Below are positions 41,496 to 48,989 of a stretch of 64,000 bases of DNA, one piece after another. The DNA comes from a virus: positions 1 through 64,000 of the IMG/VR virus record IMGVR_UViG_3300021363_000005, one strand, 5' to 3'. The position numbers were made by a program, and so were the translations under genes. A model generated the notes under the pieces. That model was not told the origin of the DNA. It worked only from the letters and a program-made list of their open reading frames with translations, and ran no database searches. Numbering within the stretch: the first letter of the stretch is position 1; each line of letters starts with the position of its first letter.

Positions 41496-42938
41496 TCACT
41501 CCTGTTTGCTAGGTTTGACGACGTAGTCCTTACGCACCCAGCCGAGGCTGGGATCGCCCCGAATGTGCTCGGGGATCAGGCGACTATAGGCCATGCACTT
41601 GCCGCACAGCCGATAGCCCTCGTCGTAGTCGTAAGTCCATTCGTGCTCGTCGCGCCTACACTGCACATCGTGGTGCAGGTAATTACGCCAGTGCTGCATC
41701 ACTTCATGAGCGCGCCGCCGCGTAGCCGTGCGGAACTGCCGCTCGATGTACTGCACCGGCTTTTCTTTGGGCACCCGCAGGACAAGGCGATGGTAGTCCA
41801 TCTTCGCCCGCCGCCCGGTCAGCCCGGTGCGGATCGTCCCGGCGGGCTGCACGTGGTGGCTATCGATGGGCACTTCGTTCAGGCAGGCAAGAACGGTGAC
41901 GATCCAGCGCATCATGCCGGTGAACTCGGTGGTCTCTTGCACCATCAGGCTGGCGATGGTGTCGAACACCACCTTGTCTCCCGCCGATGCGACGAACGTC
42001 TCCATGACTTGCCGCATGCGCCCGGTGCCCAACACGCCATGGCGCATCAGGAACTCGGGCAGACGCAGCTCTTTCATCTGCGTCATCTTCTCGATCATCG
42101 TGCTGCGGCCGCCCGCCGAGTAGCCCCACAACGATGCCGGCCCCAACTGCTGCAGCATGTATATTTCATTCTCGGACATTTCCAGAATACGGGCGGCGGC
42201 ATCGGGTTGGTCGAGTGCCACGAACGGACGGCAGCCGGTGCCTTTGCCATCCTGTCCGGAAAACGCATACTCGCGCACGCTGAAGAAATAGCAGATCGTC
42301 GTGCCGATCAGGCCGTGCGCACCGAACGTCTCGCACACCATCTCGACCACCGCCTCGGTGTTGCTGAGACGGCGGATGATCAGGCCGAGGCGGTCGGCAA
42401 CCTCGTCCCAGTTGAACTTGCTGTTGTCCGCGTTGTGCAGCTCGCGCATGACCTCGACCTTGGTCTTAAGGTCGAACTCGATCCACGTGATGTCGTATGG
42501 CAAGGTGGCGTATTGCAGACGGGTCAGCAGCTTCTCGGGTTTGGTGGTCGTCGACACTTCCGTGGCGTAGCGCACGAAGTCGTTGTCGAGCACGAAGCGG
42601 TGGGCCTTCAGCATGTCCTGCCGGTACGACCGCAGGATCGGCTCGATCTCCTTGGCTTGATGCCGGTTGAGACTGAGCCGCTTGGGCAGGGTGTAGGTCT
42701 CGGCGACGAAGAGGTCGGCAAGGCTTGCTTCATCCTTGTCGCGCATGACCTTGTCGACCGCTTTGACGGCGGCCGGATGGCCCGCCATCAGGGCTTCGCT
42801 GAAGTCGACGGCCGACGAGCGGCCGCCGCTTGGTGATGGTATCGTACCCGCCGGCAGCTTGATGGTGCCAGACTTCAGGATCCGTCTGATTTCGGGATGC
42901 CGTCTTTGCGCGGCTTGCCGTCCTTTGTATTTCGCCAT
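41496..42938 (-). CDS. 480-residue phage protein, unknown function
   Basis: MAKYKGRQAAQRRHPEIRRI...; long helical body with LRLPEFLMRHGVLGTGRMRQVM and a C-terminal Cys cluster (CRRDEHEWTYDYDEGYRLCGKC) followed by HIRGDPSLGWVRKDYVV. The C-terminal pattern recurs in phage/prophage proteins of Rhizobiales-type genomes, without known function. RBS AACCCCCGGAGTTAAAGG comes from a P2 palindrome. Confidence 0.6.
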   Translation of the reverse strand: MAKYKGRQAAQRRHPEIRRILKSGTIKLPAGTIPSPSGGRSSAVDFSEALMAGHPAAVKAVDKVMRDKDEASLADLFVAETYTLPKRLSLNRHQAKEIEPILRSYRQDMLKAHRFVLDNDFVRYATEVSTTTKPEKLLTRLQYATLPYDITWIEFDLKTKVEVMRELHNADNSKFNWDEVADRLGLIIRRLSNTEAVVEMVCETFGAHGLIGTTICYFFSVREYAFSGQDGKGTGCRPFVALDQPDAAARILEMSENEIYMLQQLGPASLWGYSAGGRSTMIEKMTQMKELRLPEFLMRHGVLGTGRMRQVMETFVASAGDKVVFDTIASLMVQETTEFTGMMRWIVTVLACLNEVPIDSHHVQPAGTIRTGLTGRRAKMDYHRLVLRVPKEKPVQYIERQFRTATRRRAHEVMQHWRNYLHHDVQCRRDEHEWTYDYDEGYRLCGKCMAYSRLIPEHIRGDPSLGWVRKDYVVKPSKQE

Positions 42939-42941
42939 CCT

Positions 42942-43061
42942 TTAACTCCGGGGGTTGAAGTATTGCTCGTAGGTCACGCGGGGTTCCGGCCACAGCGCCA
43001 GAACTCCCATCAGCACACCGCCCAGCACGAACGCAGCGATCAACCAGTCGACGTATCTCAT
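42942..43061 (-). CDS. 39-residue membrane microprotein
   Basis: MRYVDWLIAAFVLGGVLMGV then LALWPEPRVTYEQYFNPRS: one transmembrane helix and a short tail. Start ATGA-coupled to the gene upstream; stop lies in a P2 palindrome. Confidence 0.6.
   Translation of the reverse strand: MRYVDWLIAAFVLGGVLMGVLALWPEPRVTYEQYFNPRS
42943..42957. promoter_or_regulatory. P2-like palindrome
   Basis: TAACTCCGGGGGTTG at the junction of the 39- and 480-residue genes; on the minus strand it contains the RBS of the latter. Confidence 0.5.
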
Positions 43062-43255
43062 CGCGGGTTGAGCATGCGGTGCAGATCGAACGCCAGACGC
43101 CCCTCCCTGACCAGCTCACGCAGCCGCTCGATGTCGTTCATGCTGCCGACGTAGCAGTAGTGATCGTGACATTCCTTCATGTTGCCGAGCACCGTCTCGC
43201 TATAGGTGAGAAGCAGATCGAAGTTCTTGAACTCCATAGGTTTCTCTTTGACCAT
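43058..43255 (-). CDS. 65-residue unknown protein
   Basis: MVKEKPMEFKNFDLLLTYSE...; RBS CAGGAGAGTATC. One Cys/His-containing patch (MKECHDHYCYVGSMND) then a helix. Unknown. Confidence 0.65.
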   Translation of the reverse strand: MVKEKPMEFKNFDLLLTYSETVLGNMKECHDHYCYVGSMNDIERLRELVREGRLAFDLHRMLNPR

Positions 43256-43267
43256 GATACTCTCCTG

Positions 43268-43282
43268 TTAACATAATGTCAA
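43268..43282. promoter_or_regulatory. P1 palindrome variant
   Basis: TTAACATAATGTCAA, one change, followed by the AGTGG extension also seen at 40059 and 53797. Upstream of the 65-residue gene. Confidence 0.55.
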
Positions 43283-43301
43283 GTGGATAACTTTAGTTGT
43301 C

Positions 43302-43332
43302 GGCGGCTGCGACCAAGGAAGCAGCAGCCGCC
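43302..43332. terminator. Hairpin between small genes
   Basis: 9-bp stem GGCGGCTGC / GCAGCCGCC with a 13-nt loop in the 72-nt gap. No clear U-run on either strand, so termination is possible but unproven. Confidence 0.35.
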
Positions 43333-43354
43333 GCTCTGGGATCTTTTAGGGGGG

Positions 43355-43459
43355 TTATCGCTTTTTCTTTCCGAGGAACTTAACGGTCAGCCATGCGACC
43401 AGCACCGGAAAGCACATCCCGATGATGATCATCAGGACTTGCAGCGCCTGCTCTATCAT
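43355..43459 (-). CDS. 34-residue membrane microprotein
   Basis: MIEQALQVLMIIIGMCFPVL then VAWLTVKFLGKKKR; single TM helix with a basic end. ATGA overlap with the upstream HTH gene supports translation. Confidence 0.55.
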   Translation of the reverse strand: MIEQALQVLMIIIGMCFPVLVAWLTVKFLGKKKR

Positions 43460-43746
43460 TTGTTTTTGCCGTTCTTGATCCACGCCCGGTGATAACCGAG
43501 CGCGCGCCCCGCTGCTTCCAACGTGGCGTTCTGGGGTCGTCGGGTCTTGCCCTCGAACCATGCCTTGACGCAGCCGGCGGTTGGTCCGCCTTCTTCTTGG
43601 ACTTCCTTGTAGTCTGCCTTCGTCAAGTTGCGCCTGCCGAAGTGGTCCTGCATGACGGTGCGGATTTCGTCGATGGCCGGATCCTTTGTCCGGAACATGT
43701 AAGCCGAGTAGAGCCGCATCGTTCCCTTGTTTGGTGGTCTCGCCAT
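43456..43746 (-). CDS. HTH regulator, Cro/CI-like
   Basis: 96 residues. LTKADYKEVQEEGGPTAGC then VKAWFEGKTRRPQNATLEAA is a helix-turn-helix with the VKxWxxG...RRP pattern of phage regulators. A candidate binder of P1 or P2. Confidence 0.6.
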   Translation of the reverse strand: MARPPNKGTMRLYSAYMFRTKDPAIDEIRTVMQDHFGRRNLTKADYKEVQEEGGPTAGCVKAWFEGKTRRPQNATLEAAGRALGYHRAWIKNGKNK

Positions 43747-43749
43747 GAA

Positions 43750-44115
43750 CTACTTCTCCGCCTTCGGCGGCTTCAGGGCATAGACCATGGCAACGCTGCC
43801 GGGATGATGATGGCGCTTGGTCATCAGCCCTTTCGTCACTGCCTGATTGAGGACGTGGCTGTATGACGTCGGCGACATGCCCATACTGACCACGATCTCG
43901 CGCGCTTGCTTTGCTTCTACCTCGGTGAGCTTGCGCTTCTTCATCTCCTTGACCAGCAGTTCCATGCTGTCCTGCGCGGTCAGGCGCAGCTTGCCGTTAG
44001 CCTTGGGCTCGACGTTGGGCACGTAGTTGTGCTGCACGTTGCGGGCTATCCCCGAGAGGCGTTTCAATGCCTCGCCGAGCAGCTTGTCTTCTACGAATAT
44101 TTCCAGCCTAAACAT
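43750..44115 (-). CDS. Winged-helix-like protein
   Basis: 121 residues; C-terminal half LTEVEAKQAREIVVSMGMSP then TSYSHVLNQAVTKGLM is reminiscent of a winged HTH for phage replication/repression. N-terminal part is alpha/beta. RBS CGGAGAAAATAG. Low-detail match. Confidence 0.5.
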   Translation of the reverse strand: MFRLEIFVEDKLLGEALKRLSGIARNVQHNYVPNVEPKANGKLRLTAQDSMELLVKEMKKRKLTEVEAKQAREIVVSMGMSPTSYSHVLNQAVTKGLMTKRHHHPGSVAMVYALKPPKAEK

Positions 44116-44158
44116 CTATTTTCTCCGTCGTTAAGTTGAAAGGTTTACGCACTCCTAC

Positions 44159-44368
44159 TCACCAGCCCGGGTCGTATGTCAGTAGCGGGCCGATCACGAT
44201 CTCGCTGTCCACCTTGTGGCAACGAGCAAAGAACTTCTCGCCGTGCTTCTCGAACATCTCGATCATCTTCTCCTCGATGGGTCCTTCGAAATGTATCTTG
44301 CGGTCACGGCTATAGATCAGCACCCGGCCACGATGCGGGTGCTGGCTGCGCTGGATCTTGCAGATCAT
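44159..44368 (-). CDS. 69-residue unknown protein
   Basis: MICKIQRSQHPHRGRVLIYS...; beta strands then a helix (EEKMIEMFEKHGEKFFARC). RBS GGAGGATTAA. Confidence 0.65.
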   Translation of the reverse strand: MICKIQRSQHPHRGRVLIYSRDRKIHFEGPIEEKMIEMFEKHGEKFFARCHKVDSEIVIGPLLTYDPGW

Positions 44369-44836
44369 TTAATCCTCCAGCTTTTTGGCATGCTCGAGGA
44401 TCGTCTCGGCAAACAGGATGGCGTTCTGTTTGGGCATGCCGACCCATGCAATGCTCTTGCCGAAGTCGATGACGACCGTCTTGCCGCTCGGATGGATGCC
44501 GATGCCGATGCGCAGCGCACCCTCGTCATTCGCACCCAACTTGCCTTCGGGAAACTCGCCGGTCGGTCCGAGCTTGGCTGACATGGTGTCAAGCCCGCAC
44601 TTGATCTTGAGCGAGCGCGGATCGTCCGGCCGTCCCGCCGTGGTGACGGCGACGCGCTGTTTGCAGACGCTACACGTCACAAGGAAATGTCCGCAGCGTT
44701 TGGCCGGATAGGGCAATAGGGTGGTGCAGGTCGGCGTCGCTCCCTCGGTCGCATCGACGTCGATACCCTCGGGATAGTCCGGATCGGGCGGGTTCTGCGG
44801 CTCGCGATTGCCATCAATCCACTCGACATTCAACAT
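44369..44836 (-). CDS. 155-residue unknown protein with Cys pair
   Basis: MLNVEWIDGNREPQNPPDPD...; CSVCKQRVAVTT suggests a zinc ribbon; C-terminal IGIGIHPSGKTVVIDFGKSI then a helix. Start at 44836, RBS GGAGGTTAAC from a P2 palindrome. A P1-like sequence (44578-44592) lies inside. Confidence 0.65.
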   Translation of the reverse strand: MLNVEWIDGNREPQNPPDPDYPEGIDVDATEGATPTCTTLLPYPAKRCGHFLVTCSVCKQRVAVTTAGRPDDPRSLKIKCGLDTMSAKLGPTGEFPEGKLGANDEGALRIGIGIHPSGKTVVIDFGKSIAWVGMPKQNAILFAETILEHAKKLED

Positions 44837-44837
44837 G

Positions 44838-45479
44838 TTAACCTCCGGAGTTAGAGAGAAGTTTCGTCTCGAATAGTTGTACGACCAGTCGGTTGGTCTC
44901 GTCGAACACCCACTGAAAGTTCTTGTAGGTTTCCTCATATCCCGCAATCGGTGGCAGACGGCGCAGGCCAGCCTCCCGACGCATTGCCTCCATGCCGGGC
45001 ACGATGTCCCATGCATGCGCGGTGTCGTAGCCCAACCACCACAGGCCGTGCGGGCAGTCGTCGTGGCACAGCTGCCATAGACGGATCCATTCCTGCCAGC
45101 CGATCAGCGTCGAGGTGTCGCCTTTGCGATCCTCGCGCAGATGACGCGCCGCGTCGCCCTGCGGGTAGAGCAGACTCTCGGTCACCCACGCCTCGCGATG
45201 CAGGCGGTAGCGGATCCACTCGTCAGCCTCCAGCGGATGGCAGTAAGCCGCATAGGTGAGCCCGCCGTGAACCTCGGCGTCGATGTCGTTGTAATCCTTG
45301 CCAGCCAGCGGATGGTTAGGTCCGAGGCCGACATAGCCGCACCACGAGCCGAGCGCGCCGCGTCGCATGGTGCAGCGCGCGCCGGTCTCCTCGTGCACCC
45401 AGATCGCCCGGTCGGGCTCGTCGTCCCATTCACCGTAAGGCCAGCCGGTGCGGTCGTTGATGTTGTCGAAGGTGTCCAT
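44838..45479 (-). CDS. 213-residue unknown protein ending NSGG
   Basis: MDTFDNINDRTGWPYGEWDD...; start chosen for GGAGGAGCT. Trp/Tyr-rich alpha/beta protein (CTMRRGALGSWCGYVGLGPN, HGGLTYAAYC). The final residues NSGG are encoded by a P2 palindrome. No family. Confidence 0.65.
   Translation of the reverse strand: MDTFDNINDRTGWPYGEWDDEPDRAIWVHEETGARCTMRRGALGSWCGYVGLGPNHPLAGKDYNDIDAEVHGGLTYAAYCHPLEADEWIRYRLHREAWVTESLLYPQGDAARHLREDRKGDTSTLIGWQEWIRLWQLCHDDCPHGLWWLGYDTAHAWDIVPGMEAMRREAGLRRLPPIAGYEETYKNFQWVFDETNRLVVQLFETKLLSNSGG
44839..44853. promoter_or_regulatory. P2 palindrome at gene junction
   Basis: TAACCTCCGGAGTTA. Encodes the last residues and stop of the 213-residue gene and the RBS of the next. 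Confidence 0.6.
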
Positions 45480-45489
45480 AGCTCCTCCG

Positions 45490-45726
45490 TCATACCCAGC
45501 TCTCGACAATGCAAGGATCGTCGTCGAGTTGACGATTGACGCAGGTCAGCCCCATCTCGACCAGACTTTGGCGTAACGCCGCCAGCGCCTTATCGCTGAT
45601 CGGCGTGGCGATAGCCTCAGCCGAGTGGATCGTCCTGCCTGCCTCGATGTCCCAACCGCGCACCACGTAGTGACCGGGTGCATCCTTGGGGTCCTTGAAG
45701 ATCGTGTAGCCGAAGCATCGTTCCAT
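45490..45726 (-). CDS. 78-residue unknown protein
   Basis: MERCFGYTIFKDPKDAPGHY...; start at 45726 after GGAGGAAGTG. SAEAIATPISDKALAALRQS is helical; ends DDDPCIVESWV. Confidence 0.6.
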   Translation of the reverse strand: MERCFGYTIFKDPKDAPGHYVVRGWDIEAGRTIHSAEAIATPISDKALAALRQSLVEMGLTCVNRQLDDDPCIVESWV

Positions 45727-45806
45727 CACTTCCTCCGTAGCAAAAAATCCCATGTGAACAGCCAGAGCAACCACATGCCTCGGCGTTTCTTTGGTTTGCG
45801 GATCAT
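45726..45806 (-). CDS. 26-residue basic/hydrophobic microprotein
   Basis: MIRKPKKRRGMWLLWLFTWD then FLLRRK. RBS GGAAGGACAA; ATGA/TGATG overlaps on both sides. Very short, but the spacing and overlaps match the surrounding chain of genes. Confidence 0.45.
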   Translation of the reverse strand: MIRKPKKRRGMWLLWLFTWDFLLRRK

Positions 45807-46081
45807 TTGTCCTTCCGTCGCTTTTGCATTTCACGGACTGCCCATTGCACGGCCGAGGCTTTTCTCTTCCATTCGAGAGGCAGACTGATCAGTTCGTTGT
45901 CGGTGATCGGTCGCCATGCCGGTCCGTCTTTGCCGAGGTCCAGCACGTAAAGCTCGGCACAATTCATGCACACCGAGACATCGCCAATCTCCGGCAAGGC
46001 ATCGCCGAAAGCCGACGACGCGCTGTCCATCTGGTAGTCGCACTTGGCGCAGCGCCATGGTTTGAAGCGGGCAACTTTCAT
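45803..46081 (-). CDS. Zinc-ribbon-like 92-residue protein
   Basis: MKVARFKPWRCAKCDYQMDS...; CAKC and CMNC pairs form a likely zinc site. C-terminus LPLEWKRKASAVQWAVREMQ. Coupled to its neighbours. Confidence 0.65.
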   Translation of the reverse strand: MKVARFKPWRCAKCDYQMDSASSAFGDALPEIGDVSVCMNCAELYVLDLGKDGPAWRPITDNELISLPLEWKRKASAVQWAVREMQKRRKDK

Positions 46082-46284
46082 GGGTTTTCCTTCAGGATCT
46101 CGCCCGGTCGACCTTGCTTGCGCCATACATCGAGTATGTGCAGCGCGCGGTAGATGCGGCCGTTGATGTTGCGTGGACGGTCGTGTCCCGCATCGGAAAT
46201 CTGCCTGATCACGAGCGGTGTGCCATCCTCGTTGTCGACGATGGAGCAAACGACGCCGCTCAGTTCGTAGCGATAAAATTTCAT
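46078..46284 (-). CDS. 68-residue unknown protein
   Basis: MKFYRYELSGVVCSIVDNED...; RBS AGGAGATCGACC. Beta sheet (PLVIRQISD) then helical C-terminus. Unknown. Confidence 0.6.
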   Translation of the reverse strand: MKFYRYELSGVVCSIVDNEDGTPLVIRQISDAGHDRPRNINGRIYRALHILDVWRKQGRPGEILKENP

Positions 46285-46379
46285 GGTCGATCTCCTACAC
46301 GTCTCAAAGCGACAGCAGGGGCGGGGCAAACGTCATTGCGGACGTCACCCCGTTGGACGGCTATGTCCCCGCCCCCACC

Positions 46380-46408
46380 GCACCCGGCCCTTGGTCACTA
46401 CCGGGTGC
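46380..46408 (+). terminator. GC hairpin with T-rich flank
   Basis: GCACCCGG...CCGGGTGC stem followed by TATTTCTTTTT on the plus strand. It overlaps the end of the 63-residue leftward gene and precedes P1; on the minus strand no T-run follows. Confidence 0.35.
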
Positions 46409-46589
46409 TATTTCTTTTTGACATTTTGTCAATACGCGCTTGTCGCGCCACGACAATCTCGTAGGCTTGGTGCGAACCCAAGCGATGGCACATCTTGACC
46501 CACCGCTTACGTTCGCTCTCGTCGTCCGGCGCACCGGTCAGTGCGCGCCAGCGGGCGAAGTCGTATTCGAGTTCCAGCGCCCACATCAT
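46398..46589 (-). CDS. 63-residue basic protein
   Basis: MMWALELEYDFARWRALTGA...; RBS GAGGAGACGTTG. Helical and basic. Ends inside a hairpin, with a P1 site (46418) in its 3' part. Confidence 0.6.
   Translation of the reverse strand: MMWALELEYDFARWRALTGAPDDESERKRWVKMCHRLGSHQAYEIVVARQARIDKMSKRNSTR
46418..46432. promoter_or_regulatory. P1 palindrome in 3' coding end
   Basis: TTGACATTTTGTCAA, one change, in codons for IDKMSK of the 63-residue protein. Confidence 0.5.
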
Positions 46590-46735
46590 CAACGTCTCCT
46601 CACGCGCACCTGCTTGGTCCGCTCGCGACCATGCAGGGTGTAGCGCAGGATGGCAGTGAAGATGTAGATGCCGTGGTGCCAGCGCATGACGACGAAGTTC
46701 ATGCGTGTTGGCCACGGTCTGCCCGTCAGGGTCAT
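46589..46735 (-). CDS. 48-residue basic microprotein
   Basis: MTLTGRPWPTRMNFVVMRWH then HGIYIFTAILRYTLHGRERT; RBS GGGGGCCACCACC; TGATG overlap with the next gene. Looks like a short beta-sheet protein. Confidence 0.5.
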   Translation of the reverse strand: MTLTGRPWPTRMNFVVMRWHHGIYIFTAILRYTLHGRERTKQVRVRRR

Positions 46736-46866
46736 GGTGGTGGCCCCCTTACTTTGCGCCGCCATGCCTCACGACGAGCGAACTTGATGCGTTGCTTCTC
46801 GCGGAACTCGTCGAGCGACAGCATCTCCTGCCGCCACCACGCAATCAGTCGTTTGATCAGGAACAT
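46732..46866 (-). CDS. 44-residue basic protein
   Basis: MFLIKRLIAWWRQEMLSLDE then FREKQRIKFARREAWRRK...; RBS GGGAGGTTGATC. Amphipathic N-terminus followed by a charged helix. Confidence 0.55.
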   Translation of the reverse strand: MFLIKRLIAWWRQEMLSLDEFREKQRIKFARREAWRRKVRGPPP

Positions 46867-46868
46867 GA

Positions 46869-47096
46869 TCAACCTCCCGTCTTGATGAACGGCGCGTCGT
46901 GGTTCTTCTGGGTGTACTCCTGCCCGCGTCCCTCGCCCAAGCCAGCACCGCTGCGCTCGAAGCACGGCTTGCACAAGGTGGCCCATGAGCCACCGCGTGA
47001 GACGCGCGCATCGTAGAGTTTATGGGTGATCTTCTTCAGGCAGACGTTGCACATCCTGTCGCCCGTCCACGTCTTTGGTATCCGTGCCATCTTCAT
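46869..47096 (-). CDS. Zn-finger-like 75-residue protein
   Basis: MKMARIPKTWTGDRMCNVCL then KKITHKL...CKPCFERSG: two CxxC pairs. RBS AAGGGACA. Confidence 0.6.
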   Translation of the reverse strand: MKMARIPKTWTGDRMCNVCLKKITHKLYDARVSRGGSWATLCKPCFERSGAGLGEGRGQEYTQKNHDAPFIKTGG

Positions 47097-47112
47097 TGTC
47101 CCTTCGTTGCTT

Positions 47113-47298
47113 TCATCTGAACGTCCCCATGCGCGCTCGCTCGGAACGCTGCGCCATCGCCTTGACCTGATCGAGCTCGCGTTGCAAGTGGATAACTTCA
47201 TCGCACAACGCGATAACGGTTTGCCGCAGAACGTCGCCGGTCGGCCCATCCTTGCGGATGGTAGCGAGCAGCATCTGCAGTCGTCGATTGTCTTTCAT
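47113..47298 (-). CDS. 61-residue coiled-coil protein
   Basis: MKDNRRLQMLLATIRKDGPT...CDEVIHLQRELDQVKAMAQR; RBS GGGAGAGGCAACC. Confidence 0.55.
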   Translation of the reverse strand: MKDNRRLQMLLATIRKDGPTGDVLRQTVIALCDEVIHLQRELDQVKAMAQRSERARMGTFR

Positions 47299-47447
47299 GG
47301 TTGCCTCTCCCGAAGGGCGCGCGCTACCGCACTTGAAACCCAAGCGTTCATCGACGTGCCGTCGGCTTCAGCGGCAGCTTTGAGAAGTTTCATGAGGCGC
47401 TTGGACAATCTAATGTGGAGCTGTGGTCTTGACATGGTGTCAGTCAT
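47295..47447 (-). CDS. Ribbon-helix-helix (Arc/CopG-like) protein
   Basis: 50 residues: RPQLHIRLSKRLMKLLKAAA then EADGTSMNAWVSSAVARALR. One strand followed by two helices with the G-T/S-MN-W turn: a complete RHH DNA-binding unit. Start by ATGA coupling at 47447; a second ATG at 47435 lies in a P1 site. RHH proteins bind short palindromes as dimers, so this is a good candidate reader of P1. Confidence 0.7.
   Translation of the reverse strand: MTDTMSRPQLHIRLSKRLMKLLKAAAEADGTSMNAWVSSAVARALRERQP
47429..47443. promoter_or_regulatory. P1 palindrome at the RHH gene start
   Basis: TTGACATGGTGTCAG, two changes; spans codons 2-6 of the RHH gene. Confidence 0.5.
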
Positions 47448-47620
47448 TCGTGAAACCCCCCGAGGAACTTGCGCAGTTCCTCGCGCTGCTGGGGATCTTC
47501 TATGCCGCGCAGCCACTGACACTCGGCGCAGATGTCCTGATCGTTGGCGGCTGGGTGCAACGCCCAGCTCACGACATGTATGCCGCAGTCGCGGCAGTCG
47601 AACTCGCGGGGTTCGCTCAT
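47444..47620 (-). CDS. 58-residue Zn-ribbon-like protein
   Basis: MSEPREFDCRDCGIHVVSWA...ICAECQWLRGIEDPQQREEL: two CxxC pairs in a common phage small-protein pattern. ATGA overlap with the upstream membrane gene. Confidence 0.6.
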   Translation of the reverse strand: MSEPREFDCRDCGIHVVSWALHPAANDQDICAECQWLRGIEDPQQREELRKFLGGFHE

Positions 47621-47751
47621 CGCTTGATCCACCATGCTGATGGTCCCTGCTCCTCGACAAAGGCCGAGCAGGCGTAGAAGAAAATCAGGATGCACAGCAC
47701 GAGCCCGATCAGCTTGGCTGCGGACCACAGGAAATCAGTGAACTCTTCCAT
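47617..47751 (-). CDS. 44-residue membrane protein
   Basis: MEEFTDFLWSAAKLIGLVLC then ILIFFYACSAFVEEQGPSAW; one TM helix. RBS GGAGGAGCCCTGAC. Confidence 0.55.
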   Translation of the reverse strand: MEEFTDFLWSAAKLIGLVLCILIFFYACSAFVEEQGPSAWWIKR

Positions 47752-47752
47752 G

Positions 47753-48073
47753 TCAGGGCTCCTCCTTGGGATGTGGCCTGCCGTAGAGCGGCAGCTCGAC
47801 GATGGGGTACCAGAAGCCATTGTCAGGCAGGGGATGGTCATCGAGCCGGCGCTTCTCGATGTCCTTGAAAATGGTGGCGCGCGCCGGATTTCTGGTCCAG
47901 CGATGGGCCACCATGGTGGTGCCGAGCATGTCGAGCTCGCATTCGAGATACATCGGCATGTGCGCAATGTCGTTAAGAGTTTCCCCTTTAACGATCATAT
48001 ACATCGGCTGGTCGTAGCCCGTGAGGTGCTGCAACCAGCGGCGAACCGACAACAGGATTTTGTTGAATGGCAT
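47753..48073 (-). CDS. 106-residue unknown protein
   Basis: MPFNKILLSVRRWLQHLTGY...; start after AGGGGAGAAGAC. Beta-rich middle (PMYMIVKGETLNDIAHMPMY) and LPLYGRPHPKEEP tail. Unknown. Confidence 0.6.
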   Translation of the reverse strand: MPFNKILLSVRRWLQHLTGYDQPMYMIVKGETLNDIAHMPMYLECELDMLGTTMVAHRWTRNPARATIFKDIEKRRLDDHPLPDNGFWYPIVELPLYGRPHPKEEP

Positions 48074-48084
48074 GTCTTCTCCCC

Positions 48085-48339
48085 TCATTCGATGAACACC
48101 CGATAGGCTTCGACATTGAGGCGCAGGCGCGCCGCGATGATGGTGTGTTGCAGCTCCATGGCGTGGACGATGACTTCGAAATCATCGTGACTGAGATTGG
48201 CGCGGATCAACACCTGCGCCATCGCCGGTACGTCGGCGATGGCGTTACGCAACTCACACAACTTGAAGAAGTCCATGGTGATGCGCAGCGCCAAGCCTTT
48301 GCTGATTTCCCATTCATCCTTTGGTGGTTCTTCGGTCAT
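48085..48339 (-). CDS. 84-residue helical protein
   Basis: MTEEPPKDEWEISKGLALRI...; several amphipathic helices (FFKLCELRNAIADVPAMAQV). RBS GAGGGATCC. Confidence 0.6.
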   Translation of the reverse strand: MTEEPPKDEWEISKGLALRITMDFFKLCELRNAIADVPAMAQVLIRANLSHDDFEVIVHAMELQHTIIAARLRLNVEAYRVFIE

Positions 48340-48461
48340 GGATCCCTCGTGCATTGGTAGTATTGAAAGAGCAGCAAGCAGCCCACCCAGAACGACACGC
48401 CGACGCCGTAGAAGACAGCGACGTCGTGCAGCAGTGCGCCATAGAGTTCTTCGTTCATCAT
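48336..48461 (-). CDS. 41-residue membrane microprotein
   Basis: MMNEELYGALLHDVAVFYGV then GVSFWVGCLLLFQYYQCTRD: single TM. ATGA overlap with the next gene. RBS weak. Confidence 0.5.
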   Translation of the reverse strand: MMNEELYGALLHDVAVFYGVGVSFWVGCLLLFQYYQCTRDP

Positions 48462-48464
48462 GGC

Positions 48465-48581
48465 TTATGACCTATTCTTGGGTGGATGGGCCTCGGCCTG
48501 AAGCACAGCATTCCAGAAGGAAGCCCACTTGGAGTGTCCGAAGCCCCGGAAGATGTGATAGCTCATGACGATCCATCTCAT
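48465..48581 (-). CDS. 38-residue small protein
   Basis: MRWIVMSYHIFRGFGHSKWA then SFWNAVLQAEAHPPKNRS. The FRGxGHSKWxSFxNA pattern is found in short phage proteins of unknown function. No strong RBS; ATG at residue 6 is an alternative. Confidence 0.5.
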   Translation of the reverse strand: MRWIVMSYHIFRGFGHSKWASFWNAVLQAEAHPPKNRS

Positions 48582-48589
48582 TACAGGGC

Positions 48590-48781
48590 TCAAAAAACCG
48601 GCAGGCGGGGTCGCATCGCCGAGACGATGCTGTCCCACTGGTCACGGGTCAGCCAGATCCCGGCAGAGATATGGCCGTCCTTGTCGCTCACGGTGAGGGC
48701 GACGCCGTCGTAGAGTACCCAGACGTCGACGTCGCAATCCTTGTTGGCGATCAGCGGTAGGGGTTGGGCACGCAGGTTCAT
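48590..48781 (-). CDS. 63-residue unknown protein
   Basis: MNLRAQPLPLIANKDCDVDV...; beta-rich with GIWLTRDQWDSIVSAM. ATGA overlap with the upstream gene. Confidence 0.6.
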   Translation of the reverse strand: MNLRAQPLPLIANKDCDVDVWVLYDGVALTVSDKDGHISAGIWLTRDQWDSIVSAMRPRLPVF

Positions 48782-48981
48782 TGGTCATTCCTCCTGAAAG
48801 ACATGCCGGGGGGTTTGAGGTTGGGCTCGCACTTGCAACGGAACTGCTTCTCGCCGCGACTGCAGTAGTGCGCGGCCTCGAGCTGGCACAGCATCTCGGT
48901 CTCGAAGCCGTACTGGATGAAGCCTTGCGGCGGCAGCAGCCCGGTCATCAGCACGATCAGTGCCCATGTTGGTTCTGACAT
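48778..48981 (-). CDS. 67-residue Cys-containing protein
   Basis: MSEPTWALIVLMTGLLPPQG...; hydrophobic N-terminal segment, then Cys-containing C-terminal part (MLCQLEAAHYCSRGEKQF, CKCEPN). The start ATG lies in a P1 site; RBS GGAG is ~10 nt upstream. Possibly exported or membrane-anchored. Confidence 0.55.
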   Translation of the reverse strand: MSEPTWALIVLMTGLLPPQGFIQYGFETEMLCQLEAAHYCSRGEKQFRCKCEPNLKPPGMSFRRNDQ

Positions 48982-48989
48982 GATGTCAA
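48975..48989. promoter_or_regulatory. P1 palindrome over a start codon
   Basis: CTGACATGATGTCAA, one change, containing the start codon of the 67-residue gene; also borders the stop of the 213-residue gene at 48986. Confidence 0.6.

Noticed and set aside
41484-42836. 450-residue rightward ORF over the 480-residue gene
   Set aside because: Antisense shadow with HHVVHHL-type composition; the leftward gene has RBS, coupling and a Cys cluster.
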